This document shows positions 38,061-47,822 of a stretch of 64,000 nucleotides of DNA, in pieces. Source of the DNA: an uncultured Oscillospiraceae bacterium. GTDB taxonomy: Bacteria; Bacillota; Clostridia; Oscillospirales; Oscillospiraceae. The stretch is from the NCBI GenBank assembly GCA_934573935.1, contig CAKTMO010000003.1, forward strand, positions 53,127 through 117,126, given 5' to 3'. The translations under genes and the position numbers were made by a program. The notes beneath the pieces were generated by a model. The model had not been told where the DNA came from. It saw only the letters and a list, made by a program, of their open reading frames with translations, and made no database searches. Position 1 is the stretch's first letter, and the number at the start of each line of letters is the position of its first letter.

Positions 38061-40502
38061 TTACTTGGAACGCAGCTCCGCGCCGAAGCGCTTCACCAGC
38101 TTGTTGATGACGCCGTTTGCCACTTCCTCGATCTCGGCGGAGGTCAGGGTCTTCTCCTTGGAGCCGATGGCCAGCCGCACGGTGACGGACTTCTTGCCCT
38201 CCGGCACCTGCTTGCCGCGGTATTCGTCCACGAACTGCGCGCCGTGGAACAACTCGCTCTTCACGCCGCGGATGGTCTGTGCCACGTCCTTCCACTGGAC
38301 CTGGCCGTCCAGCAGCACGGAGATGTCGTACTCCGTCATGGGGTACTCCGGCAGATGGGTGAAGCTGTTGGTGCGGGAGCGGAAAGGCTTCATGCAGTCC
38401 TGATCCAGCTCGAAGAGCATCACGTTCAGATTCTTGATGCCGCACTCCATGGACACCTTCTTGCTCAGCAGCGCCAGATCGCCGATGCGCTCCTCGCCCA
38501 GATAGACGTTCAGCCACACCACATTGTCGGCCCACACCGGCTTTTCCTCCTGACGGAAGGTGAAGCCCTCCATGTGGGTGTAGCGGGGCATCATTTCCAG
38601 CACGCCCTTGGCCTTGCGGAACAATGTGGTCACGTCCTTGCCGCCGCACACGAAAGCGCCTGCCACATGCTTGCGCTGGGAGGGCAGCTTTTCGCGGGGA
38701 TCGTAGGGGGTGGTGTAGTTCTCGTCGCGGAACACCTGCGCCGTCTCGAAGATGGCGAACTCGTCGTAATACCGCTCGTTCTTCACCACGGCCTTGCACA
38801 GATTGGGCAGCAGGGAGGAGCGGACGAGCCGCTCAGCGGGGGAGGGCGGCGTGGACAGGGCCAGGATGCCCTCGGTGCTTTGCAGCACGGCGTTGACGTA
38901 CAGCTCGTCCATCCAGGGATAGGTGAAGATCTCCTGCATGCCGCAGCGGAAGGCCAGATATTCCTTGATCTTCCGTTCCAGATCCTTGTCCAGCTGGTTG
39001 ATGGCGCCGTCGAAGGAGGTGGTGATGGGGGCGGCCTCGAAGTTCTCGTAGCCGTACATGCGGGCCACTTCCTCCATGATGTCGGCCTTGATGCTCACAT
39101 CGCCGGTGGAGCGCCAGGTGGGCACCACCACGTGCATGTTGTCGCCGTCAAAGGACACCTGATAGCCCAGCAGTTCCATCTTCTTCTTCACGTCGTCGGG
39201 GGTCAGGGACTTGCCCAGGCGGCGCTCCAGCCAGCTCAGGGTCACGTCGATCTCTGCCTGCTTCAGGGGGACGGGATATGCATCCACAAAGCCAGTGACC
39301 TGCATCTCGGGGTAAAGGTCGCCAAAGAGTTGCATCGATAGATCCAGTGCCTGATCGCAGCGCTCGGGGTCGATGGCCTTTTCGTAGCGGGCAGAAGCCT
39401 CAGTGCGGTTGTCGTACCGCAGAGCAGTGCGGCGGATGCCGGCGGCTTGGAAGTTGGCAATCTCCAGAATGACCCTGTTGGTAGTGGGCAGGATGGAGTC
39501 CTTGGCGCCGCCCATGACGCCTGCCAGACCTACGATACCCGCATCATCGGCGATGGTCAGGTCGTCGGTGCTCAGGGGCAGTTCCTTGCCGTTCAGCAAC
39601 GTCAGTGTTTCGCCCGGCTTGGCGCGTCGGACGATGATGTGACCGGCAATGTGGTCGGAGTCATAGGCGTGGGAGGGCTGACCGGTGGCCAGCATGACGT
39701 AGTTGGTAATATCTACCAGCGCGTTGATGGGACGCATACCCGTTTTCCAGATGCGAGCCTGCATCCAGTAGGGGGCGGGCTTGACAGATACGTTCTCAAT
39801 CTGGGTGCCAGTCATGCGGGGGCAGCGCTCCGCATCCTCTACGGTGACATGGAAACCGGAAGTGTTCTCCACATTCCGGTCGAAGTGGGGGAACTCCTTC
39901 ATGGGCAGGTGATACAGCGCCGCCAGCTCGCGGGCAATGCCGTAATGGCCCCACAGGTCGGGGCGGTTGGTCATGGACTTGTTGTCGATCTCCAGAATGA
40001 TGTCGTTCAGATCCAGCGCGTCGGCCAGCGGCGTACCGGCGGGGGCGTCGAACTCGCTCAGATCGAGAATGTGGGCCTCCTCCTTGGTGGGGAACAGGTC
40101 GGCAAGGCCGATCTCCACCGCGCCGCAGATCATGCCGTAGCTCTCCACGCCGCGGAGCTTGCTCTTCTTGATCTCCACCAGCTCGCCCTCGCCGTGCCAC
40201 TTGCACATGGCGCCGGGCAGGGCCACGGCCACCTTCATGCCTTCGCTCAGGTTGCTGCCGCCGCAGACGATGTCCTTGACCTCGCCGCCGATGTCGGTCT
40301 TGCAGACCTTCAGCTTGTCGGCGTTGGGGTGCTGCTCGATGGTCTTGATCTGGCCCACCACCATGTTGTCGAACTGCTTGCCAAGCTCGATGGTGTCCTC
40401 CACCTCCACAGTGGACATGGTCAGGTCATAGGCCAGCCGCTTCAGATCCATATCCGCCGGCAGAGCCACGTAATCTTTGATCCAGCTCAGTGATACTTTC
40501 AT
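38061..40502 (-). CDS. pheT: Phenylalanine-tRNA ligase beta subunit
   Basis: This 813-residue subunit is full length. An N-terminal tRNA-binding (EMAP-like) domain (about residues 40-150: NMVVGQIKTIEQHPNADKL) is followed by the B3/B4 editing domain (YDSDHIAGHIIVRRA, LAGVMGG), the B5 domain, and the catalytic-like core (GYENFEAAPIT). A C-terminal anticodon-binding FDX-ACB domain comes last (YPMTEYDISVLLDGQVQWKD). Together with PheS it charges tRNA-Phe and edits mischarged tyrosine. It lies 15 bases behind pheS and is under the same T-box. Confidence 0.97.
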   Translation of the reverse strand: MKVSLSWIKDYVALPADMDLKRLAYDLTMSTVEVEDTIELGKQFDNMVVGQIKTIEQHPNADKLKVCKTDIGGEVKDIVCGGSNLSEGMKVAVALPGAMCKWHGEGELVEIKKSKLRGVESYGMICGAVEIGLADLFPTKEEAHILDLSEFDAPAGTPLADALDLNDIILEIDNKSMTNRPDLWGHYGIARELAALYHLPMKEFPHFDRNVENTSGFHVTVEDAERCPRMTGTQIENVSVKPAPYWMQARIWKTGMRPINALVDITNYVMLATGQPSHAYDSDHIAGHIIVRRAKPGETLTLLNGKELPLSTDDLTIADDAGIVGLAGVMGGAKDSILPTTNRVILEIANFQAAGIRRTALRYDNRTEASARYEKAIDPERCDQALDLSMQLFGDLYPEMQVTGFVDAYPVPLKQAEIDVTLSWLERRLGKSLTPDDVKKKMELLGYQVSFDGDNMHVVVPTWRSTGDVSIKADIMEEVARMYGYENFEAAPITTSFDGAINQLDKDLERKIKEYLAFRCGMQEIFTYPWMDELYVNAVLQSTEGILALSTPPSPAERLVRSSLLPNLCKAVVKNERYYDEFAIFETAQVFRDENYTTPYDPREKLPSQRKHVAGAFVCGGKDVTTLFRKAKGVLEMMPRYTHMEGFTFRQEEKPVWADNVVWLNVYLGEERIGDLALLSKKVSMECGIKNLNVMLFELDQDCMKPFRSRTNSFTHLPEYPMTEYDISVLLDGQVQWKDVAQTIRGVKSELFHGAQFVDEYRGKQVPEGKKSVTVRLAIGSKEKTLTSAEIEEVANGVINKLVKRFGAELRSK

Positions 40503-40517
40503 GTGTCTTACCCTCCC

Positions 40518-41555
40518 TTAGCGGAACTGCTCCAGGAACCGCAGGTCAGCGCTGTGGAACAACCGCACGTCGTCCACGCCGTAGCGCATCATTACCAGAC
40601 GGTCCAGGCCGATGTTGACATAGAAGCCGGTGTATTCGTCGGGATCGAGACCGGCGGCCTTCAATACGTTGGGGTGGGGGGTGCCGCCGGGCATGACCTC
40701 GATCCAGCCTACGTGCTTGCACACGCTGCAGCCCTTGCCGCCGCACACCAGGCAGCCCATGTCGATCTCAAAGCCGGGCTCCACGAAGGGGAAGAAGCCG
40801 GCCCGCATACGCACCGGAACATCCCGTCCAAATACCTTGCTGAGAATGCTCTTGATCATCACCTTGCCGGAGGAGAAGGTGAAATCTTTGTCCACGATCA
40901 GTGCCTCATACTGGAAAAAGGCGCGCTCGTGGCGGGCGTCGGTGGTCTCGTTGCGGTACACCTTGCCGGGGTACACGAAGCGATAGGGCGCCTTGTGGGT
41001 CTGCAGATACCGGACGGAGCCGCCGGTCAGATGGGGCCGCAGGCACAGCTTGTCCCAGCACTCGCCCTTGTCGTGGCCCTCCAGCCAATAGGTGTCCATG
41101 CTCTCGCGGGCGGGATGGTTGGGGGGAAAGTTCAGGTTGTCGAAGCCGTACAGCTCGCTGGTGATGTCGTCCTCCTCAAAGATCTCAAAGCCCATGGAGC
41201 GGAAGGCGTCATTCAGGTCATAGCACATCTGGGTGATGGGGTGCAGTCCGCCGCCGGAGGGCAGAATGCCCGGCACGGAGATGTCGAAGTCGGGGTCCAC
41301 CTCCGACGCCTTCATCTTCAGCTCGTTGCGGCGCTCGTCCAGCAGCTCCGTCAGCTGGGCCTTGACCTGGTTCACCGCCTTGCCCATCTCGGGACGCAAA
41401 GACACGTCCAGCTTGGGCAACTCCTTCAGCAGTCCCGTCAGCGAACCCTGCTTGCCCAGCAGCAGCGCCTTGACCTCCTGCAGCTCCGGCTCGGAGCGCA
41501 CAGCCTCGATCTTGGCCTTGCCCTCCGCCAGAAGCTGTTCCAGTTTCTCTTTCAT
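40518..41555 (-). CDS. pheS: Phenylalanine-tRNA ligase alpha subunit
   Basis: This 345-residue class II synthetase subunit has an N-terminal coiled coil (about residues 1-90) and the catalytic core with motif 2-like FYRNETTDARHE, HQYEALIVDKDF-like FFQYEALIVDKDF and motif 3 PGGTPHPNVLKAAGLDP...NIGLDRLVMMRYGVDDVR. It also keeps a CGGKGCSVCKHVGWIEV segment of Cys residues, common in bacterial PheS. Start ATG at 41555 behind AAAGGAGGATC. Expression is governed by the T-box leader upstream. Confidence 0.97.
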   Translation of the reverse strand: MKEKLEQLLAEGKAKIEAVRSEPELQEVKALLLGKQGSLTGLLKELPKLDVSLRPEMGKAVNQVKAQLTELLDERRNELKMKASEVDPDFDISVPGILPSGGGLHPITQMCYDLNDAFRSMGFEIFEEDDITSELYGFDNLNFPPNHPARESMDTYWLEGHDKGECWDKLCLRPHLTGGSVRYLQTHKAPYRFVYPGKVYRNETTDARHERAFFQYEALIVDKDFTFSSGKVMIKSILSKVFGRDVPVRMRAGFFPFVEPGFEIDMGCLVCGGKGCSVCKHVGWIEVMPGGTPHPNVLKAAGLDPDEYTGFYVNIGLDRLVMMRYGVDDVRLFHSADLRFLEQFR

Positions 41556-41605
41556 GTAAGATCCTCCTTTTGTCGGATAATGTAACAATGGTCGGGGAAT
41601 AAAGG

Positions 41606-41855
41606 GATAAAAAAACGCCTCTCATCCCCGTTAGACAGGGACGAAAGGCAAAACCTCCGTGGTACCACCCAGCTTCGCGGACGCATCCGCGCACTCGTTT
41701 TCCCGTTAACGGAGGCCGACCCGTCCGCGCATTTCCTCGCGGCAGCTCCGGAGCGAACACCACATCACGACTGGGGACGGCTTTCAGCCGGTGACCATCC
41801 CTCTCTTGCAGCCGAGTTTCCACGTGGAACTTCTCCTTCATAGCATTTGTAAGAT
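41606..41855 (-). ncRNA. T-box riboswitch (phenylalanine) upstream of pheST
   Basis: On the minus strand the T-box GGGTGGTACCACGGAGG (41654-41670) is followed by the terminator hairpin (41617-41649) with tail GTTTTTTTA. Stem I begins near 41845 (GAAGGAGAAGTTCC...). The likely specifier is TTC in GTGTTCGCTCC at about 41755, the Phe codon, which fits the genes controlled. Uncharged tRNA-Phe would stabilise the antiterminator. Confidence 0.92.
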
Positions 41856-41864
41856 TACTTACTA

Positions 41865-41893
41865 TTTATAACACACCCTTTGCAAAGATGCAA
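41865..41893 (-). promoter_or_regulatory. Promoter of T-box-pheST
   Basis: TTGCAT, 17 bp, TATAAA on the minus strand. Confidence 0.7.
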
Positions 41894-41918
41894 GGGGGAA
41901 TTTACGCAAAAAAGCCAC

Positions 41919-41949
41919 AAAAAGGGGAGAAGTTTTCACTTCTCCCCCG
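41919..41949 (-). terminator. Terminator of glmS
   Basis: GGGGAGAAG / CTTCTCCCC with tail TTTTT on the minus strand. Confidence 0.9.
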
Positions 41950-41964
41950 TTTATTTGTACAATA

Positions 41965-43800
<1,836 letters not shown>

Positions 43801-43867
43801 AGTGTCGTACCTCCTGATATAGTTGTGATATCAAAAGGACAAACGCGCAGTCATCTGTCATTTTCTT

Positions 43868-44012
43868 CTTCGGCGGCAGCGGCTTTGTTTTGCGGTCGCC
43901 CGCATATTTGTCCGCTGCCTGACGCACCCGAAGGCGGTACGGGAGAGCACCCGCCGAATGTTCGATCCTCTCTCCACCTCGTTATCCTGCCGGATGGCAG
44001 GCACATGGCGCT
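43868..44012 (-). ncRNA. glmS self-cleaving ribozyme
   Basis: On the minus strand the cleavage motif A|GCGCC lies at 44012-44007. It is followed by stem P2 GCCTGCC/GGCAGG, the core ACGAGGTGGAGAGAGG, ATCGAACATTCGGCGGGTGC, TCTCCCG and a P4-type stem GGCAGCGG/CCGCTGCC ending near 43868. These are the conserved core elements of the ribozyme that is cofactor-activated by glucosamine 6-phosphate. Predicted cut between 44012 and 44011. It lies 68 bases before the glmS start. Confidence 0.93.
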
Positions 44013-44077
44013 TGTGTCGGAACCCTGTGTCCGAAGCTCCTCCTTTCTCTCTGCGCTGGGAGCATCGCTCCCTCTAT

Positions 44078-44105
44078 TCTATATAAAATCGGCCCCGTTT
44101 GTGAC
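44078..44105 (-). promoter_or_regulatory. Possible glmS promoter
   Basis: GTCACA, 16 bp, TATAGA on the minus strand, upstream of the ribozyme. Confidence 0.45.
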
Positions 44106-44176
44106 CGGTTTTACCGCGTGAAGCAATAATTTTTCAAAAACCGTCCATACTCGTTATTAAAAAGGAGTTGATCACC

Positions 44177-44860
44177 ATGATCACCGCGTTTCTTCGCACG
44201 GTGCTGCTGTACGCCCTGCTGATCGTGGGCCTGCGCCTGACCGGCAAGCGCCAGATCGGGCAGCTGGAGCCCATTGAATTCGTCCTCATGATGCTGCTGA
44301 GCGACCTGGCCTCGGTGCCCATGCAGGATTTCGGCCTGCCGCTGCTGCAGGGCGTTATCCCCATCGCCACGCTGCTGGCCATCAGCACCCTTCTCAGCGG
44401 CATCAGCATGTGCAGCGTCCGCTTCCGCTCGCTGGTGTGCGGCGAGCCCACCCTCATCATCCGCGACGGCATTTTGCAGCAGTCCGCCATGAAGCGCAGC
44501 CGCCTGACACTGGACGAGGTACTGGAGGAGCTGCGCGTGCAGGGCGTCTCCGCCCTGGACGACGTGAAATACGCCGTGCTGGAGACCAGCGGCCAGCTCA
44601 GCGTCCTGCTGCGCGCCGATGTGCAGCCCGCCACCCCCAGACAGATGGGCCTCAAGGTGGCCGACGACGTGTTCATACCGGTGATCCTCATCGACAATGG
44701 CCGCCTGATGGGAAAGAACCTGCAAAAGCTGGGCCTGGATGAAAAGTGGCTGCAAAAGCAGCTGAAGACCCACAAAGTCCACCGTGTGCAGGAGGTGTTC
44801 CTCATGACGGCGGATCGGGGCGGCAGCGTGGTGCTGGTGAAAAAGGAGGCGGTCAAATGA
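44177..44860 (+). CDS. DUF421 (YetF/YcaP-like) membrane protein
   Basis: This 227-residue protein has three N-terminal spans (FLRTVLLYALLIVGLRLTGK, FVLMMLLSDLASVPMQD, LLQGVIPIATLLAIS) and a cytosolic C-terminal domain with the family signature GEPTLIIRDGILQQSAMKRSR and SALDDVKYAVLETSGQLSVL. DUF421 proteins of Bacillus (YetF, SpoVA-associated forms) are linked to membrane or spore properties; the mechanism is unknown. ATG at 44177 behind AAAGGAG. The stop overlaps the next gene by ATGA, the frequent DUF421-DUF4363 pair. Confidence 0.85.
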   Translation: MITAFLRTVLLYALLIVGLRLTGKRQIGQLEPIEFVLMMLLSDLASVPMQDFGLPLLQGVIPIATLLAISTLLSGISMCSVRFRSLVCGEPTLIIRDGILQQSAMKRSRLTLDEVLEELRVQGVSALDDVKYAVLETSGQLSVLLRADVQPATPRQMGLKVADDVFIPVILIDNGRLMGKNLQKLGLDEKWLQKQLKTHKVHRVQEVFLMTADRGGSVVLVKKEAVK

Positions 44861-45237
44861 AGGCCTTTCGTGTGTCCATCGTGGTGCTGGCGGCGCTGAT
44901 GGCCGTCAGCCTGGTCAACAGCGCCTATCTCACCGCCCGATGCGGCGGCTGGACGGAGCAGCTCCGCGCCGTCACCGCCGCCGCCGAAAGCGGCGACTGG
45001 GCCGGGGCAGAAGGGGAGATGTCCGCCCTCCGCGCCGACTGGCAGCAAAAGCAGAGCTACCTCCACATCACCCTCATGCACGAGGAGATCAACGAAGCCG
45101 ACACCCTGCTGCACCAGTGCGCCCTGTACGTGGCGCAGCAGGACAGGGAAGCCCTCTCCGACGCGGCGGTGCAGCTGTCGCTGCAATTCGACCGCCTGGC
45201 GGAACTGGAGCAGCTGAGTATCCGGAACGTTTTGTAG
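44857..45237 (+). CDS. DUF4363 family protein
   Basis: This 126-residue protein has one N-terminal membrane span (VSIVVLAALMAVSLVNSAYL) and an extracytoplasmic helical domain with WTEQLRAVTAAAESGDW and LHITLMHEEINEADTLLHQ, as in DUF4363 proteins that partner DUF421. Translationally coupled to the gene before. Function unknown; a membrane complex of the two is inferred. The downstream 150 bases hold inverted repeats and no gene. Confidence 0.8.
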   Translation: MKAFRVSIVVLAALMAVSLVNSAYLTARCGGWTEQLRAVTAAAESGDWAGAEGEMSALRADWQQKQSYLHITLMHEEINEADTLLHQCALYVAQQDREALSDAAVQLSLQFDRLAELEQLSIRNVL

Positions 45238-45375
45238 GCGGGCAGGGTAGAACCCCGCCCCTACGCGCAAACCATTGGTGCTGTTTTGTAGGGGCCGGCG
45301 TCCTCGACGGCCCGAGTGGCTTACGATGGCATTACCGATAAACCGGCGGGGCGTCGAGGACGCCGCCCCCTACGA
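45236..45375. repeat. Two palindromic repeats forming a large inverted repeat
   Basis: GTAGGCGGG...CCCGCCCCTAC (45236-45265) is followed by GTAGGGGCCGGCGTCCTCGA (45288 on) and its inverted partner TCGAGGACGCCGCCCCCTAC (45355-45374). The arms are 87 bases apart end to end. They belong to the same GTAGGG-type family as the repeats in 17.6-20.9 kb and may act as a two-way terminator between DUF4363 and nrdR. Confidence 0.85.
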
Positions 45376-45388
45376 CATGGTAAGGGTC

Positions 45389-45844
45389 TTACTTCTCGTT
45401 CAGCAGCTTATTCAGCTCCGACATAAACGTATTGATATCCTTGAACTGCCGGTATACGGAGGCGAAGCGCACATAGGCCACCTCGTCGGCGGCTTTCAGC
45501 TTTTCCATCACCTTTTCGCCGATGATCTCCGTGCTGGTCTCCCGCTCCAGAGAGTTCTGCAGCTCCTGCTCGATCTCCAGTGCCATGCGCTCCATGTCCG
45601 CCGCGGGAACGGGCCGCTTTTCACAGGAGCGCTGGATGCCCCGCAGCACCTTGCTGCGGTCAAAGCTCTGGCGGCTGCCGTCCTTCTTGATGACCACCAT
45701 GGGCAGGCTCTCCACCGTCTCATAGGTGGTGAAGCGCTTTTCGCATTTCAGGCATTCTCTCCGGCGGCGGATGCTGCTGCCTTCGTCGGCGGGGCGGGAG
45801 TCCACCACCTTGCTCTCTTTATATCCGCAATAGGGGCATTTCAT
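45389..45844 (-). CDS. nrdR: Transcriptional repressor NrdR
   Basis: This 151-residue regulator has an N-terminal zinc ribbon ([17 protein letters not shown] ... [12 protein letters not shown]) and an ATP-cone domain ([20 protein letters not shown]) that senses ATP/dATP. It represses ribonucleotide reductase genes, none of which are in this window. Full length. Single gene, flanked by palindromic repeats; the upstream 290 bases to the MazF-like gene show no other gene. Confidence 0.97.
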   Translation of the reverse strand: MKCPYCGYKESKVVDSRPADEGSSIRRRRECLKCEKRFTTYETVESLPMVVIKKDGSRQSFDRSKVLRGIQRSCEKRPVPAADMERMALEIEQELQNSLERETSTEIIGEKVMEKLKAADEVAYVRFASVYRQFKDINTFMSELNKLLNEK

Positions 45845-46135
45845 GTCTCTCTTCCTCCTGTTGTTGGATTCCCTTTATATGATACCAAGCCTATCATACC
45901 ACAAACCCACCCCATATGGTAGTCTTTTTTTCACATTTTCCCTCCGTCCCGCTCTTCGGACACCCGCGCCGCGCCGCTGGCATAGGATAACACAGGACGA
46001 AGGCAAATCCCGCCACAGGGACGTATAAACCGGCGCTGCGTCGGGGACAATGGAAGTGACCTGATACCTGTTGGGTACTTTCAGCGTGGCCGTCCCCCAA
46101 AAGGCGGCCGCGAAACGATACGGAGTGTGAACTTT

Positions 46136-46501
46136 GTGGATACAACTGTCAAGCGCGGAGAGATCTATTACGCCGACCTCAGCCCCGTGGTGGGCAGCGA
46201 GCAGGGCGGCGTCAGGCCGGTGCTGATCGTGCAGAACGACACGGGAAACCGCCACAGCCCCACGGTGATCGCGGCGGCCATCACCTCCCAGATGGGCAAG
46301 GCCAAGCTGCCCACCCATATTGAGCTGCAGGCCATGCGCTACGGTCTGCCCAAGGAGTCCGTCGTGCTGCTGGAGCAGGTGCGCACGCTGGATAAGCAGC
46401 GCCTGCGCCAGCGCATGGGACAGGTGGACAGCGACGTGATGGAGCGGGTGGACGCCGCCATCGCCGTCAGCTTCGGCCTGCCCCAGTCCCGTCTGGTGTA
46501 A
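46136..46501 (+). CDS. ndoA: MazF/PemK family endoribonuclease (type II toxin), no antitoxin seen
   Basis: This 121-residue protein has the MazF core RGEIYYADLSPVVGSEQGGVRPVLIVQND and later TVIAAAITSQMGKAKLPTHI, close to EndoA/NdoA of Firmicutes, an ACA- or UACAU-type mRNA interferase. The start is uncertain: GTG at 46136 with CGGAG 11 bases away is preferred over GTG at 46127, which lies almost on it. Upstream 45845-46135 has no reading frame resembling a MazE-type antitoxin. It could be an orphan whose partner is elsewhere, or a housekeeping ribonuclease. Confidence 0.88.
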   Translation: MDTTVKRGEIYYADLSPVVGSEQGGVRPVLIVQNDTGNRHSPTVIAAAITSQMGKAKLPTHIELQAMRYGLPKESVVLLEQVRTLDKQRLRQRMGQVDSDVMERVDAAIAVSFGLPQSRLV

Positions 46502-46536
46502 AAAAGAGACTGCCCTTCCGGGCAGTCTCTTTTTTT
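46501..46536. terminator. Bidirectional terminator
   Basis: AAAAAGAGACTGCCC / GGGCAGTCTCTTTTTTT, between convergent genes. Confidence 0.95.
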
Positions 46537-46554
46537 ACAGAAGCAAAGGGTTCC

Positions 46555-47553
46555 TTAGAACTCCTTCTTCTTGCCGATGACGATGGCGGTACCGGTGACG
46601 GAGGTCAGCGCCAGAGCGGCGTAGACGGCGATGCCGGCGTCAAAGGTCTTGGCGGAGGGCACGGTGGTGCCGTTGCCGTCAGCGGGCTTGTCGGCGGTGG
46701 CCTTCAGCGCCCAGCAGTACTTGTAGTCGCTGGCATACTTCTGGCCCCAGGCGAAGTCGTAGTCGCCGTTGAACTTGTTGGCCTCGTACACGGCGGAAGC
46801 GTCGTCAGAGCTGTAGGAGAAGGTGGAGCTGACCTTGTAGCCGTTCTTGGTGGCAACGGCCTCGTCGTTGGTGCAGGCGAACTCCTCCTTGCAGATCAGG
46901 CAGGTGGCCACGTCGTAGCCGGTCTTGTCGTTCTTCACGCCCTGGGCGAAAACATGGGAGGCGGCGATGACGTAGTCAGTGTCGCCGGTCACGTCCTTGG
47001 CGGCCACCAGAGTGCCGTTGACGCTCAGGATGACGTGATTCTCGTTCTCGGGCTCATACTTGTCATAAGCCAGGCCGGAGAAGAAGTTGCCGTCCACATC
47101 GATGTAACCGTCTTCCTTGTACTGGGCGGTGGTGCAGTTGGGCTTGGCGGTAGTGGCCTTCTGAACCTTGGCCACCACGTCGTAAGCGGCGGCGGCGATG
47201 GTCTCGCGGTCGCCCAGCTGGGCGTCGTCAGCCTTGGTGCCGTCCACGGCCACCAGCCAGGTGTCAAAAGAACCGTTCTGGTACAGGGCGTGGGTGGCGT
47301 CGGACTTGTTGGCGCAGGGCAGCAGATAGGTCTCCTCGCCCGCCTTGCCGGCGGTGTAGTAGGCCAGATAGCCGGAGCCGTCGCTCAGAGTGATGGCCTT
47401 GTGGGACACCACGTTATTCAGGGTGTGGGCGGCGTCGGTCTTGATCTCGCCACCCACCACGGCGTAAACGGCGGGGTCGGTAGCGGCGAAGGCCATGACA
47501 CTCAGGCTAAGGGCCATGACCAGGCTGAGGATCAGCGCAGTGATCTTTTTCAT
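46555..47553 (-). CDS. Secreted surface protein, SAKTFDAG anchor, family B
   Basis: This 332-residue protein has a signal peptide (MKKITALILSLVMALSL...AFA) and an N-terminal half unlike its paralogue at 19422. The core is shared (DTDYVIAASHVFAQGVKN, GYDVATCLICKEEFACTN, AVATKNGYKVS) and the C-terminus is PSAKTFDAGIAVYAALAL plus tail GKKKEF. The promoter has the same hexamers as at 19334. The shared core of about 100 residues with CLICK and several Cys suggests a disulphide or metal-bound domain. Likely an abundant envelope protein; no known function. Confidence 0.75.
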   Translation of the reverse strand: MKKITALILSLVMALSLSVMAFAATDPAVYAVVGGEIKTDAAHTLNNVVSHKAITLSDGSGYLAYYTAGKAGEETYLLPCANKSDATHALYQNGSFDTWLVAVDGTKADDAQLGDRETIAAAAYDVVAKVQKATTAKPNCTTAQYKEDGYIDVDGNFFSGLAYDKYEPENENHVILSVNGTLVAAKDVTGDTDYVIAASHVFAQGVKNDKTGYDVATCLICKEEFACTNDEAVATKNGYKVSSTFSYSSDDASAVYEANKFNGDYDFAWGQKYASDYKYCWALKATADKPADGNGTTVPSAKTFDAGIAVYAALALTSVTGTAIVIGKKKEF

Positions 47554-47611
47554 GTTGGTTTCCTCCATAAAGATTTTTTGTGTCGGCGGGGAGATCGCCT
47601 TCACACCGCGC

Positions 47612-47640
47612 AGTATAGCCGCTCACTTTTCCCCCGTCAA
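47612..47640 (-). promoter_or_regulatory. Promoter of the family B surface gene
   Basis: TTGACG (47635-47640), 17 bp, TATACT (47612-47617) on the minus strand. Confidence 0.8.
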
Positions 47641-47789
47641 GGCTTTGCGGGGGATTGTAACCGTTTGTGTTCGATTTGTTACGATATTGGATAATTATGG
47701 ACTGATTATGCGAGTTTTGCTGTAAAAATATTCTCATATTACCAATTTCGACCAAAAGAAAAACAGCCCCCTTTTCATCACCCGCCCAT

Positions 47790-47820
47790 GAAAAAAGACC
47801 GCCCGAGGGCGGCCTTTTTT
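47790..47820 (-). terminator. Terminator of htpG
   Basis: AAAAAAGGCCGCC / GGCGGTCTTTTTT on the minus strand, 3 bases behind the stop. Confidence 0.92.
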
Positions 47821-47822
47821 GT

